From: DASSRQ01 sp035701665
Lineage (GTDB): Bacteria; Vulcanimicrobiota; Vulcanimicrobiia; Vulcanimicrobiales; Vulcanimicrobiaceae
Assembly: GCA_035701665.1 (NCBI GenBank)
Contig: DASSRQ010000095.1
Span: 1-7,305 of the forward strand
DNA: 7,305 bases
Reading direction: 5' to 3'
The position numbers and the translations under genes were made by a program. Positions 1 to 5,597 of this stretch are shown here, piece after piece (position 1 is the stretch's first letter; each line of letters begins with the position of its first letter). Under the pieces are notes generated by a model. It was not told the DNA's origin and did not search any database. It worked only from the letters and a program-made list of their open reading frames with translations.

Positions 1-1077
1 GCCGTTACGGAAATCAACGCCGAGGGCGTTTTCGCGCTCGAAGCGGCCGCGATGCTGGCAGCCGTCGTCGGCGACAATCCGCGCTGGGAACAGTATTCGA
101 AAGAAGCGCAAGCCATGCGGCAAGCGATGATGCAGTATCTGTTCAACAACGACACGGGCGCGTTCGTGCTCAACTACGATCAAGAGCAGAACTATCAAGA
201 CAACTTCACGGCAGACGAATTCTTTCCGGTGTTGTTCAACGTTGCCGATGCCGATCAGCGGCGTAAAATCGTGGACCGGTTGTGCGAAGCCGACTTTATC
301 ACGCCGGTTGGACTGCGCACGATCTCGACGGCCGATTCCTGGTACTTTCCGTCGCACGGTTTCGGCCTGCTGGGCGGTGTGTGGCCCGATCTGACGCTGT
401 GGTTCGTCATGTGTCTTGCGCGCAACGGAAAGACCGAGGAGTCTATCCGCTGGCTCGAAGCGATCTACGACACGATGGAAGCGGGCGCGGCGCGCAATAC
501 CGTTCCGGGTGAGTTCGGCGAGTGGTTCGACGGCGGCTCGCTGACGAACCGCGGCATGTATCTCTCGCCGTGGACGGGTGCGAAGTATCTTTGGGCCGTC
601 GCCGAGACGATTGGCGGCCTCGACGGCTACCGCACGAGCGGCCGTCCGCATCTGCAGCCGCTGCGTCCCCAGGGATGGAAGTGGGCATGTGCGGCGCGCG
701 TGCACTGGGGCGGCAGACTCTGCACGTACGTCATCGATTTCGAACGCAACACGATCTTCGGAAATATGCGCGAACTCTCGGCGGAAGAACCGTTTACGTG
801 TCTGTACGCCGGCGACGACGTCAGCGACGAGGTGATCACCTCGCCTGTAGAAGTCGGCGCTGTGGCGTTTCAGGATGACGAGGGCGCCGTGCGCGTGTTC
901 GTCTGCAATCTCAACGATCAGGCGCGCAGTGCATCCGTCGAGTTCCGCGGCATCTCCGAGAAGGTGCATCTGCGTCCGGGCGAGATGCAGGAGCTGCATC
1001 TGGTCGGCACTCCGTCGGACCGGAAGGCGAAATCCGCCCCGCGCGACATGCAGCCGCAGGCGCTCGCCCGCACCTGA
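1..1077 (+). CDS. C-terminal part of a six-hairpin glycosidase, amylo-alpha-1,6-glucosidase-like (5' end outside window)
   Basis: The reading frame is open from base 1 (AVTEINAEGVFALEAA...), so the gene starts upstream of the window; the ATG at 52 is internal. The visible 358 residues look like the last helical hairpins of an (alpha/alpha)6 barrel followed by a small beta domain. Supporting motifs are GGVWPDLTLWFVMCLAR (fragment residues about 125-141), GEFGEWFDGG (about 170-179) and LSPWTGAKYLWAV (about 188-200). The G-x-F-x-E-W and LSPW pattern recalls bacterial amylo-alpha-1,6-glucosidase/glycogen-debranching proteins and related GH families. The stretch HLQPLRPQGWKWACAARVHW followed by beta-rich sequence fits the usual C-terminal domain. 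The likely role is hydrolysis of alpha-glucosidic bonds in glycogen, trehalose or similar glucans. No catalytic pair can be assigned with confidence from this fragment, and the exact family and substrate are open. The last 20 or so residues are polar and probably disordered. A 184-base noncoding gap follows. Confidence 0.7.
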   Translation, partial: AVTEINAEGVFALEAAAMLAAVVGDNPRWEQYSKEAQAMRQAMMQYLFNNDTGAFVLNYDQEQNYQDNFTADEFFPVLFNVADADQRRKIVDRLCEADFITPVGLRTISTADSWYFPSHGFGLLGGVWPDLTLWFVMCLARNGKTEESIRWLEAIYDTMEAGAARNTVPGEFGEWFDGGSLTNRGMYLSPWTGAKYLWAVAETIGGLDGYRTSGRPHLQPLRPQGWKWACAARVHWGGRLCTYVIDFERNTIFGNMRELSAEEPFTCLYAGDDVSDEVITSPVEVGAVAFQDDEGAVRVFVCNLNDQARSASVEFRGISEKVHLRPGEMQELHLVGTPSDRKAKSAPRDMQPQALART

Positions 1078-1261
1078 GCGTACTTGTAGCAGGCCCGTGA
1101 AAAAATCCCCGCACGCCCCTCGCACCACGCTTTTGGCCGATTTCGTCGTTGCTGCGGCGGCCACAATGCGCTGCATTGCGTCCGTCCTCGCGCCTAGAAC
1201 TCGACACAAAATCGTAGCGCGATGGCCGCACGCGGCTTTTCCACAGGCCTGCTAGCCTCCC

Positions 1262-1732
1262 GTGCTCGATCCGTCCAAACGCTTTCTGACGATCGTCCTA
1301 GGCTTGGGCATCGCCGTGCTCGTGCTGGCGATCGCTTTGGGCGAGCGGGCCGGCGATCGTGTCATCGGACAGGTCACCGAGAAGCGGCTCAACAGCATCG
1401 CGCCCGTGACCGTGACGCCCGCGCCGCAAGGCACGGTGGCTCCCTACGGGCCGGACTGGAAGCGCACCGACGTCATGGCCGCGGCTTCCGATCCCGGCTT
1501 CCCCGACCCGCGCGTGCCGCCCGAGCCGCCGCCGACGCCGACGCCGCTGCCGAAGTTTAAGCCGGTTCAGAAGAAGAGCGCCAGTCCCAAGGCAACGTTC
1601 GTTCCGAACAACCCGAACGTGCCGATCTGGCGGCGTTTAGCCCCGATGCCCACCCCCACGCCGCAAGAGAGCGGCTCGCCGTCGCCCTCCGAATCGCCGT
1701 CGGCCACGCCGACCGCAAGCCCGCAACCGTAG
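1262..1732 (+). CDS. Membrane-anchored proline/threonine-rich protein, function unknown
   Basis: This encodes 156 residues from a GTG start. An in-frame TAG lies at 1253-1255, so GTG 1262 is the first possible start; no clear Shine-Dalgarno sequence precedes it. Residues 8-27 (FLTIVLGLGIAVLVLAIAL) form one strongly hydrophobic segment behind a basic N-terminus, which suggests an uncleaved signal anchor with the rest outside the cytoplasm. The region after about residue 80 is low complexity, with PPEPPPTPTPLP, PMPTPTP and a Ser/Pro/Thr tail (GSPSPSESPSATPTASPQP). It contains no cysteine and no recognisable enzymatic motif. The Pro/Thr-rich tail may act as a cell-envelope spacer or stalk. It stands alone between the glycosidase gene and the pdx operon with gaps of 184 and 84 bases, so context gives no function. 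The hydrophobic anchor plus coherent composition make it a likely real gene. Confidence 0.65.
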   Translation: MLDPSKRFLTIVLGLGIAVLVLAIALGERAGDRVIGQVTEKRLNSIAPVTVTPAPQGTVAPYGPDWKRTDVMAAASDPGFPDPRVPPEPPPTPTPLPKFKPVQKKSASPKATFVPNNPNVPIWRRLAPMPTPTPQESGSPSPSESPSATPTASPQP

Positions 1733-1755
1733 CGCTCCGCGCACGGTTGTTCTCA

Positions 1756-1784
1756 TTGTCTCCATTGGATCGGGCTGATACGAT
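1756..1784 (+). promoter_or_regulatory. Candidate sigma70-type promoter for the pdxS operon
   Basis: TTGTCT (1756-1761) and TACGAT (1779-1784) are separated by 17 bases, a fair match to the -35/-10 consensus. Transcription would start near 1791, giving a leader of about 25 bases that ends in the strong ribosome site of pdxS. This is a match by eye in the 84-base gap before pdxS; no operator for a PdxR-type regulator was recognised. Confidence 0.35.
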
Positions 1785-1804
1785 GGGATCAAAAGCGATA
1801 CATT

Positions 1805-1810
1805 AGGGGG
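1805..1810 (+). promoter_or_regulatory. Shine-Dalgarno site of pdxS
   Basis: AGGGGG lies six bases before the ATG at 1817. It is one of the two clear ribosome sites in the window, the other preceding the HNH gene, and it supports this start for pdxS. Confidence 0.7.
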
Positions 1811-1816
1811 ATTTCC

Positions 1817-2725
1817 ATGGCCGATAACGCCCAAAACCAAACCGGAACCGTCACCGTCAAGCGCGGACTCGCGCAGATGCTCAAGGGCGGCGTCATCATG
1901 GACGTCGTCACGCCCGAGCAGGCCGCCATCGCTCAAGAAGCCGGTGCGGTCGCTGTCATGGCGCTGGAGCGCATTCCGGCCGACATTCGCGCGATGGGCG
2001 GCGTTGCGCGCATGAGCAACCTCGAACTCGTGCAGTCCATCATGGACGCGGTCACCATTCCGGTCATGGCCAAGGTGCGTATCGGTCACTTCGCCGAGGC
2101 GCAGGCGCTGCAAGAACTCGGAATCGACTTCATCGACGAATCCGAAGTGCTCACGCCCGCCGACGACAAGTATCACGTCAGCAAGCACAAGTACACGACG
2201 CCGTTCGTGTGCGGTGCGCGCGATCTCGGTGAAGCGCTCCGCCGCATCGCCGAAGGCGCCGCGATGATCCGCAGCAAGGGCGAAGCCGGCAGCGGCAACA
2301 TCGTCGAAGCCGTTCGTCACATCCGCTCGATCAACGATGCGATCAAAGAACTGACGGTCGTTCCGGAAGAAGAACTCGTTTCGCGTGCGCGCGATTTGGG
2401 CGCTCCGCTCGAACTCGTGCAGGACGTCGCCAAGAACGGCAAACTGCCGGTCGTGCTCTTCTGTGCCGGCGGCGTCTCGACGCCTGCCGATGCAGCGCTG
2501 ATGATGCAGCTCGGCGCCGAAGGCATCTTCGTCGGCAGCGGTATCTTCAAATCGAATAACCCGAAGGCGTTCGCGCGTGCGATCGTCGACGCGACGACGC
2601 ATTTCAGCGACCCGTCGGTGGTTGTCGCGGCAAGCAAATCGCTCGGCCGCGAAGCGCAGGCGATGGAAGGTTTGGACGTTCGCAAACTGCCCGAATCCGA
2701 ACTGCTCGCATCGCGCGGCAATTGA
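1817..2725 (+). CDS. pdxS: Pyridoxal 5'-phosphate synthase, synthase subunit PdxS
   Basis: The 302-residue product is a full-length PdxS (SNZ family), close to the usual 290-300 residues. It condenses ribose 5-phosphate, glyceraldehyde 3-phosphate and ammonia into PLP in the cytoplasm; the family forms a dodecamer of (beta/alpha)8 barrels with one PdxT bound to each PdxS. The catalytic residues known from the Bacillus enzyme (Asp24, Lys81, Lys149) are all present with a constant offset of five: Asp29 in GGVIMDVV, Lys86 in IPVMAKVRIGHFAEAQ and Lys154 in MIRSKGEAGSGN. Other family signatures are ALERIPADIRAMGGVARM, FIDESEVLTPAD and the phosphate-binding stretch GAEGIFVGSGIFKS. The start is well defined by the AGGGGG ribosome site. 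The stop overlaps the pdxT start by four bases, as expected for two subunits made in equal amounts. Identification is secure. Confidence 0.98.
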   Translation: MADNAQNQTGTVTVKRGLAQMLKGGVIMDVVTPEQAAIAQEAGAVAVMALERIPADIRAMGGVARMSNLELVQSIMDAVTIPVMAKVRIGHFAEAQALQELGIDFIDESEVLTPADDKYHVSKHKYTTPFVCGARDLGEALRRIAEGAAMIRSKGEAGSGNIVEAVRHIRSINDAIKELTVVPEEELVSRARDLGAPLELVQDVAKNGKLPVVLFCAGGVSTPADAALMMQLGAEGIFVGSGIFKSNNPKAFARAIVDATTHFSDPSVVVAASKSLGREAQAMEGLDVRKLPESELLASRGN

Positions 2726-3351
2726 CGCAGGTATCGAAGGGCGGCACGTTAGTAGGTGTCCTCGCCCTCCAAGGCAACGTCGTCGAACATCTCGCCGCGC
2801 TCGAACGCGCCGGCGCAGATGCCATTCCCGTAAAAACGCCCGCGGATCTCGAGCGCGCCGATGCGCTCGTGATCCCCGGCGGGGAATCGACGACCGTCAT
2901 GAAGCTGCTGGACCGTTTCGGACTGAACGAACCGATCGTGCGGCGCGTGCGCGCGGGCATGCCGCTTTGGGGCACGTGTATGGGGATGATCGTCGTGGCG
3001 CACGACGTGGCGGGCATGGAGCAGCCTACGCTCGATCTGCTCGACGTTACGGTGAAACGCAATGCGTTCGGCCGTCAGAACGACTCGGCGGAAACGCAGC
3101 TCGAGATTCCGGCGCTCGGCGGCGAGCCGTTCCCGGCGATTTACATTCGCGCACCGTGGATCGAGCGCATCGGACCCGGCGTGGACGTGCTGGCCGAACG
3201 CGACGGGCACGGCGTGATGGTCCGGCAGAACAACGTCCTGGGCACGTCGTTCCACCCGGAACTGAGCGGCGACGACCGCATCCACAAATACTTTCTCACG
3301 ATGGCTGCGCAAGCCGCAAAAACGGTAGGGAAGCGCCCGAGCGCCGCTTAA
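2722..3351 (+). CDS. pdxT: Pyridoxal 5'-phosphate synthase, glutaminase subunit PdxT
   Basis: The 209-residue product is a class I glutamine amidotransferase (SNO family) that hydrolyses glutamine and passes ammonia to PdxS. Family landmarks are VGVLALQGNVVEHLAAL near the N-terminus, the IPGGEST loop (51-57), the nucleophile Cys86 in LWGTCMGM, RNAFGRQ (113-119), and His178 and Glu180 in SFHPE. The Cys-His-Glu triad is therefore complete and the protein should be active. The start is taken as TTG 2722, which overlaps the pdxS stop in the sequence ATTGA. No Shine-Dalgarno sequence is visible, so translation is probably coupled to pdxS. The true first codon could differ by a few residues, since many PdxT proteins begin just before the VGVLALQG strand. 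The next gene starts 13 bases after the stop. Confidence 0.96.
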   Translation: MTQVSKGGTLVGVLALQGNVVEHLAALERAGADAIPVKTPADLERADALVIPGGESTTVMKLLDRFGLNEPIVRRVRAGMPLWGTCMGMIVVAHDVAGMEQPTLDLLDVTVKRNAFGRQNDSAETQLEIPALGGEPFPAIYIRAPWIERIGPGVDVLAERDGHGVMVRQNNVLGTSFHPELSGDDRIHKYFLTMAAQAAKTVGKRPSAA

Positions 3352-3364
3352 ATTTAGCGGTGCT

Positions 3365-3643
3365 ATGGCTGCTCACAGTTCCGCAATGGAACCCGAGTTA
3401 GACGCCAAGGTGCCGCCGGTCGAACTGCTTGCGACCGACGCCATCGCCCGGTTTTGCCTGGCCGCCCACGCCTACATGGACGAAGACGTCCGGCCCGACA
3501 TCCCTGCCGCGGAAACCGCGATAGACATAGCCAGTGCCATGTTCGAGCGGATGAAAGAACGCTTGAGGCCGGAAGAAAGGTTAGCAATCACGCAGTTGCT
3601 GACCGAAACCCGAATGACGTTTGTAAAAAAGCGAGGCTTATAA
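3365..3643 (+). CDS. Small DUF1844-like protein, function unknown
   Basis: This 92-residue acidic, mostly helical protein has no signal peptide or membrane segment. The second half, from DIPAAETAIDIASAMFERM through RLRPEERLAITQLLTETRM to TFVKK, matches the pattern I know from DUF1844 proteins: a 'xxAxxxIDxLxMLxEKTxGNLTPEEExLLxxLLxxLRxxFV' helical pair. The function of that family is not established. Only 13 bases separate it from pdxT and the transcript seems to end right after it, so it is likely the third gene of the pdx operon. That position is suggestive but does not show a role in PLP synthesis. The ATG at 3365 is used here; ATG 3386 is an alternative, and neither has a good ribosome site. 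The last codons form the left arm of the terminator hairpin at 3625-3657. Confidence 0.75.
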   Translation: MAAHSSAMEPELDAKVPPVELLATDAIARFCLAAHAYMDEDVRPDIPAAETAIDIASAMFERMKERLRPEERLAITQLLTETRMTFVKKRGL

Positions 3644-3657
3644 TGCCCCGCTTTTTT
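3625..3657 (+). terminator. Rho-independent terminator of the pdxS-pdxT-DUF1844 unit
   Basis: AAAAAAGCG (3625-3633) pairs with CGCTTTTTT (3649-3657). After one A/C mismatch, GGC (3635-3637) pairs with GCC (3645-3647) around the seven-base loop TTATAAT. The right arm supplies the T run and the left arm supplies A residues, so the element could also work on the opposite strand. The left arm lies inside the last codons of the DUF1844-like gene, and its TAA stop (3641-3643) is in the loop. Confidence 0.85.
3639..3644 (+). promoter_or_regulatory. Possible -10 element (TATAAT) for the HNH gene, inside the terminator loop
   Basis: The loop of the terminator hairpin contains a perfect TATAAT. The best upstream partner is ATGACG (3614-3619), which matches four of six -35 positions but at a long 19-base spacing. 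Start of transcription near 3651 would leave about 45 bases before the HNH start codon, including its ribosome site. It may be chance in an AT-rich loop. Confidence 0.3.
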
Positions 3658-3684
3658 GTATTCCTTTGCTGCCGTTCGACGATT

Positions 3685-3690
3685 GAGGGG
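3685..3690 (+). promoter_or_regulatory. Shine-Dalgarno site fixing the TTG start of the HNH gene
   Basis: GAGGGG stands five bases before TTG 3696. An in-frame TGA at 3684-3686 overlaps it, so no earlier start is possible. This decides in favour of the rare TTG codon. Confidence 0.7.
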
Positions 3691-3695
3691 AAATC

Positions 3696-4232
3696 TTGAG
3701 CGAAGTTCTGGTACTGAATTTCACTTACGAAGCGCTGAACATCACGAACTTCCAGCGCGCGGTCAAACTGATCTTCGCCGGCAAGGCCGAGATCGTGCAC
3801 GGACGCGAGCGCGTGATTTCGTCGACGACGTTCGAGATGCGTATGCCCTCGATCATCCGGATGCTGTACTACATCCGCCGGCCGATGCAGAAAGTGGCGT
3901 TGACCAAGAAGAACATCTTGATCCGCGACGATCACACGTGCCAGTACTGCGGACTTCGCGGCGACCGTTTTATGACGGTCGATCACGTGCTGCCGAAGAG
4001 TAAGGGCGGCCCGTCTACTTGGGAAAATTTGGTCTGCGCGTGCATGCGCTGCAACAACCGCAAAAACAACCGCACGCCCGAAGACTGCAACATGAAACTC
4101 AAGCGCAAGCCGCGCCAGCCGAAGTACATTCCGTGGATTCAGATCAAACGGAACACGCTGCCGGACGAGTGGTGTAAGTTCTTGTTCCTTTACAACGTTT
4201 CTATCGAGGAGCGGGTCGAAGTCTCGAGTTGA
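3696..4232 (+). CDS. HNH endonuclease-family protein (HNH_5 type)
   Basis: The 178-residue product starts at TTG. The N-terminal part (EVLVLNFTYEALNITNFQRA, 3-22) is a conserved leader of a widespread chromosomal HNH family. The core shows two zinc-binding pairs, Cys82/Cys85 in CQYCG and Cys116/Cys119 in CMRC, around the beta-beta-alpha metal site with Asp96-His97 (TVDHVLPKSKGG), Asn111 (WENLV) and Asn120 (CNNRKNNR) in the last HNH position. A basic tail (KLKRKPRQPKY) could bind DNA. All key residues are present, so a metal-dependent nuclease or nicking activity is plausible, but the biological role of this family is not established. Nothing nearby marks it as part of a restriction, toxin or mobile system: no methylase, integrase, intron or intein sequence is seen. 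Its end overlaps the opposing membrane gene by 43 bases. Confidence 0.88.
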   Translation: MSEVLVLNFTYEALNITNFQRAVKLIFAGKAEIVHGRERVISSTTFEMRMPSIIRMLYYIRRPMQKVALTKKNILIRDDHTCQYCGLRGDRFMTVDHVLPKSKGGPSTWENLVCACMRCNNRKNNRTPEDCNMKLKRKPRQPKYIPWIQIKRNTLPDEWCKFLFLYNVSIEERVEVSS

Positions 4233-4648
4233 GCCGCGCGCCGTGCGAACCGGCTGTAAACGAACGCGAGCAAAATCACAGCGACCCAAACGCCGACGAA
4301 GATGTCTTCGCGGTGGTGCTGCAGGCCTGCGCTTTCTATCCACCAGCCGAGCGCGGCGTTAAAGCACGCCACGCCGACGACGAGCCAGGCCGCGCGTTTT
4401 TCCGAAGCTTGCGCGCTTGGCATTAAGCTAACGAAAATGGCGCCGGCCAGCGGCGCTGCGAGCCAGCCTAGGCCATTGCGCTCGAAAGTAGGCGACACCG
4501 CAATAACGACGGCCAAGCCGATTCCAACGAAGACCACGAAACGCGCTACCGATTTCGCGGAATCGCGAATGGACATTCCGCCAACGTCGGCCTTTACCAT
4601 CACCGCTACGAAAAGTACGAACGCGGCGATTATTAAGGTGATAACCAC
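4190..4648 (-). CDS. Small multi-pass membrane protein, function unknown
   Basis: The 152-residue product has about five hydrophobic segments: roughly residues 2-19, 36-52, 61-77, 86-104 and 115-133. Short charged loops lie between them (SIRDSAKS, ASEKR, HHRED), and the tail is basic (RFARRAAQ). I recognise no family or catalytic motif. The start is GTG 4648, the first start codon after an in-frame stop (TAG, plus-strand 4682-4684). ATG 4600 would remove the first membrane segment and is less likely. No Shine-Dalgarno sequence is visible; a 16-base palindrome sits where it would be expected. The gene lies 59 bases downstream of the secreted-protein gene on the same strand and may be co-transcribed with it. 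It converges on the HNH gene with a 43-base overlap. The clear membrane periodicity across its length argues that it is real and not an antisense artefact. Confidence 0.7.
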   Translation of the reverse strand: MVITLIIAAFVLFVAVMVKADVGGMSIRDSAKSVARFVVFVGIGLAVVIAVSPTFERNGLGWLAAPLAGAIFVSLMPSAQASEKRAAWLVVGVACFNAALGWWIESAGLQHHREDIFVGVWVAVILLAFVYSRFARRAAQLETSTRSSIETL

Positions 4649-4649
4649 A

Positions 4650-4665
4650 GAGCGAAATTTCGCTC
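4650..4665. repeat. 16-base perfect palindrome before the membrane-protein gene
   Basis: GAGCGAAATTTCGCTC is its own reverse complement. It ends one base before the GTG start codon of the minus-strand gene, so it would cover the ribosome-binding zone of the mRNA. It could be an operator for a dimeric regulator. It has no loop and no T run, so it is not a typical terminator for the upstream minus-strand gene. Confidence 0.55.
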
Positions 4666-4707
4666 GCTGTTCGCCTCGCGCCTAGAGGCCGTTCCGGTCC
4701 TTATGGC

Positions 4708-5559
4708 CTATGGCCACTGCGAGGTCGTGTTGACCTCGCTGCGGTGTTTGTCGAACTCCTTGCGATCGAAGTACCAGCCGGGGATGTCGTCCGGAAAACT
4801 CATCTTCAAAAACGAAGCATCGTATGTGAAGTCGACGTTGTTCGGTGCGTCGCGCCACGTCCAGACGTCGTGAATCATGACCCAATATGGGCCGACTTGT
4901 CCGAAGTCTTCGGTAACGGTGGTTCGCTCCACTAAGTCGAGCGGACGCGGCGCGTAATCGCCATAGACGACGGCGCGGTCGACGGCAAACGTTTGCGCAT
5001 TCACCCAGAGCTCGCGCAGATTGTGGCGCAGCGGTTCGTCCAATGGGACGAGTTTGAGATGGTACGCGGTTCCGCCGCCATTGTTCAAAGCATCGACACC
5101 CGCGAGCGTTATCGTATACGACGGTTTCGGAACCGAAACAACCGATGCGATCGTGTGGAGGTCGGAAAGATCCGGCGAGAAGCCGGAGCGTCCGTTTTGA
5201 CTCGGTGCTTTGCTCGGGTGCCGGATCAGCCACATGTCGGGCGCAAAATACGACTCGCCGACAATTGTATCACTGTCCGTTGTGTACGGCAGCGATAAGA
5301 CGCATTCGCGGCGCCCGGCGGAATCGAAGAGCCGCCGTTCGGCGAAGCGCACGTAATGGTCGCCATCGGGAGCGGCGACTTTTACTTTCCAATCGTCCTG
5401 CGTATCGATGAATGCCGGCTGCGGCTGCCCGGCGATATGCAAAAGCGCCGCGCGGTAGATCTGCACCGGCGTCATCGGCGCGGGCGGCGGCGGTGAAGGC
5501 GAAGCCGGCGTCGCGAGCACGGCGAGGAAGAGCAAAGCAAGCATTATCGTTCGTATCAA
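4708..5559 (-). CDS. Secreted protein of unknown function, possibly LolA-like fold
   Basis: The 283-residue product begins with a signal peptide: Arg3, a hydrophobic core MLALLFLAVLA (6-16) and a probable cleavage near ATPAS (16-20), followed by a proline linker (PSPPPPAP). No lipobox cysteine is present. The mature part is rich in beta-strand patterns. The stretch YHLKLVPL followed by RELWVNAQTFAVDRAVVYGDY (about 166-202) recalls lipoprotein-carrier (LolA/LolB-like) and related envelope proteins, in which strands end in 'lWVD..T..v.r'. That likeness is weak and the function is unknown. One cysteine (Cys86) is visible. The start is TTG 5559, directly after an in-frame TGA; ATG 5544 is an alternative that would drop the basic residue of the signal peptide. 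It runs divergently from bioA with only 38 bases between starts, so each promoter probably lies partly within the other gene. Confidence 0.78.
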   Translation of the reverse strand: MIRTIMLALLFLAVLATPASPSPPPPAPMTPVQIYRAALLHIAGQPQPAFIDTQDDWKVKVAAPDGDHYVRFAERRLFDSAGRRECVLSLPYTTDSDTIVGESYFAPDMWLIRHPSKAPSQNGRSGFSPDLSDLHTIASVVSVPKPSYTITLAGVDALNNGGGTAYHLKLVPLDEPLRHNLRELWVNAQTFAVDRAVVYGDYAPRPLDLVERTTVTEDFGQVGPYWVMIHDVWTWRDAPNNVDFTYDASFLKMSFPDDIPGWYFDRKEFDKHRSEVNTTSQWP

Positions 5560-5597
5560 TCAAAGGGCGGGCGCAGTGACCGCATAACCTTAGGCTC

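Noticed and set aside
1164..1178. Small hairpin CAATGC-GCT-GCATTG in the gap after the glycosidase gene, considered as a terminator
   Set aside because: The six-base stem has a three-base loop and no T run follows; the rest of the 1078-1261 gap shows no RNA gene, promoter or repeat that I can support.
1637..2602. Long minus-strand open frame (321 codons) opposite pdxS
   Set aside because: It runs antisense to a fully conserved pdxS, and its translation is Arg/His/Asp-rich with no domain, as expected for an antisense shadow in GC-rich coding DNA.
2577..3401. Plus-strand open frame of 274 codons across the pdxS end and pdxT
   Set aside because: It is out of frame with two secure genes, and the translation is extremely Arg-rich, a frameshift shadow.
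3696..4232. HNH gene as part of a group II intron, homing system, restriction system or toxin pair
   Set aside because: There is no reverse transcriptase, intron boundary, intein, methylase or small immunity gene nearby, and the gene family leader suggests a chromosomal stand-alone protein.
3588..4343. Minus-strand open frame of 251 codons opposite the HNH gene
   Set aside because: The HNH frame on the other strand has intact motifs, and the minus-strand product is low in structure and rich in Arg, Val and Asp.
5560..5597. BirA-type operator before bioA
   Set aside because: No two-fold TTGTAAAC/GTTTACAA-like arms are present in this gap.
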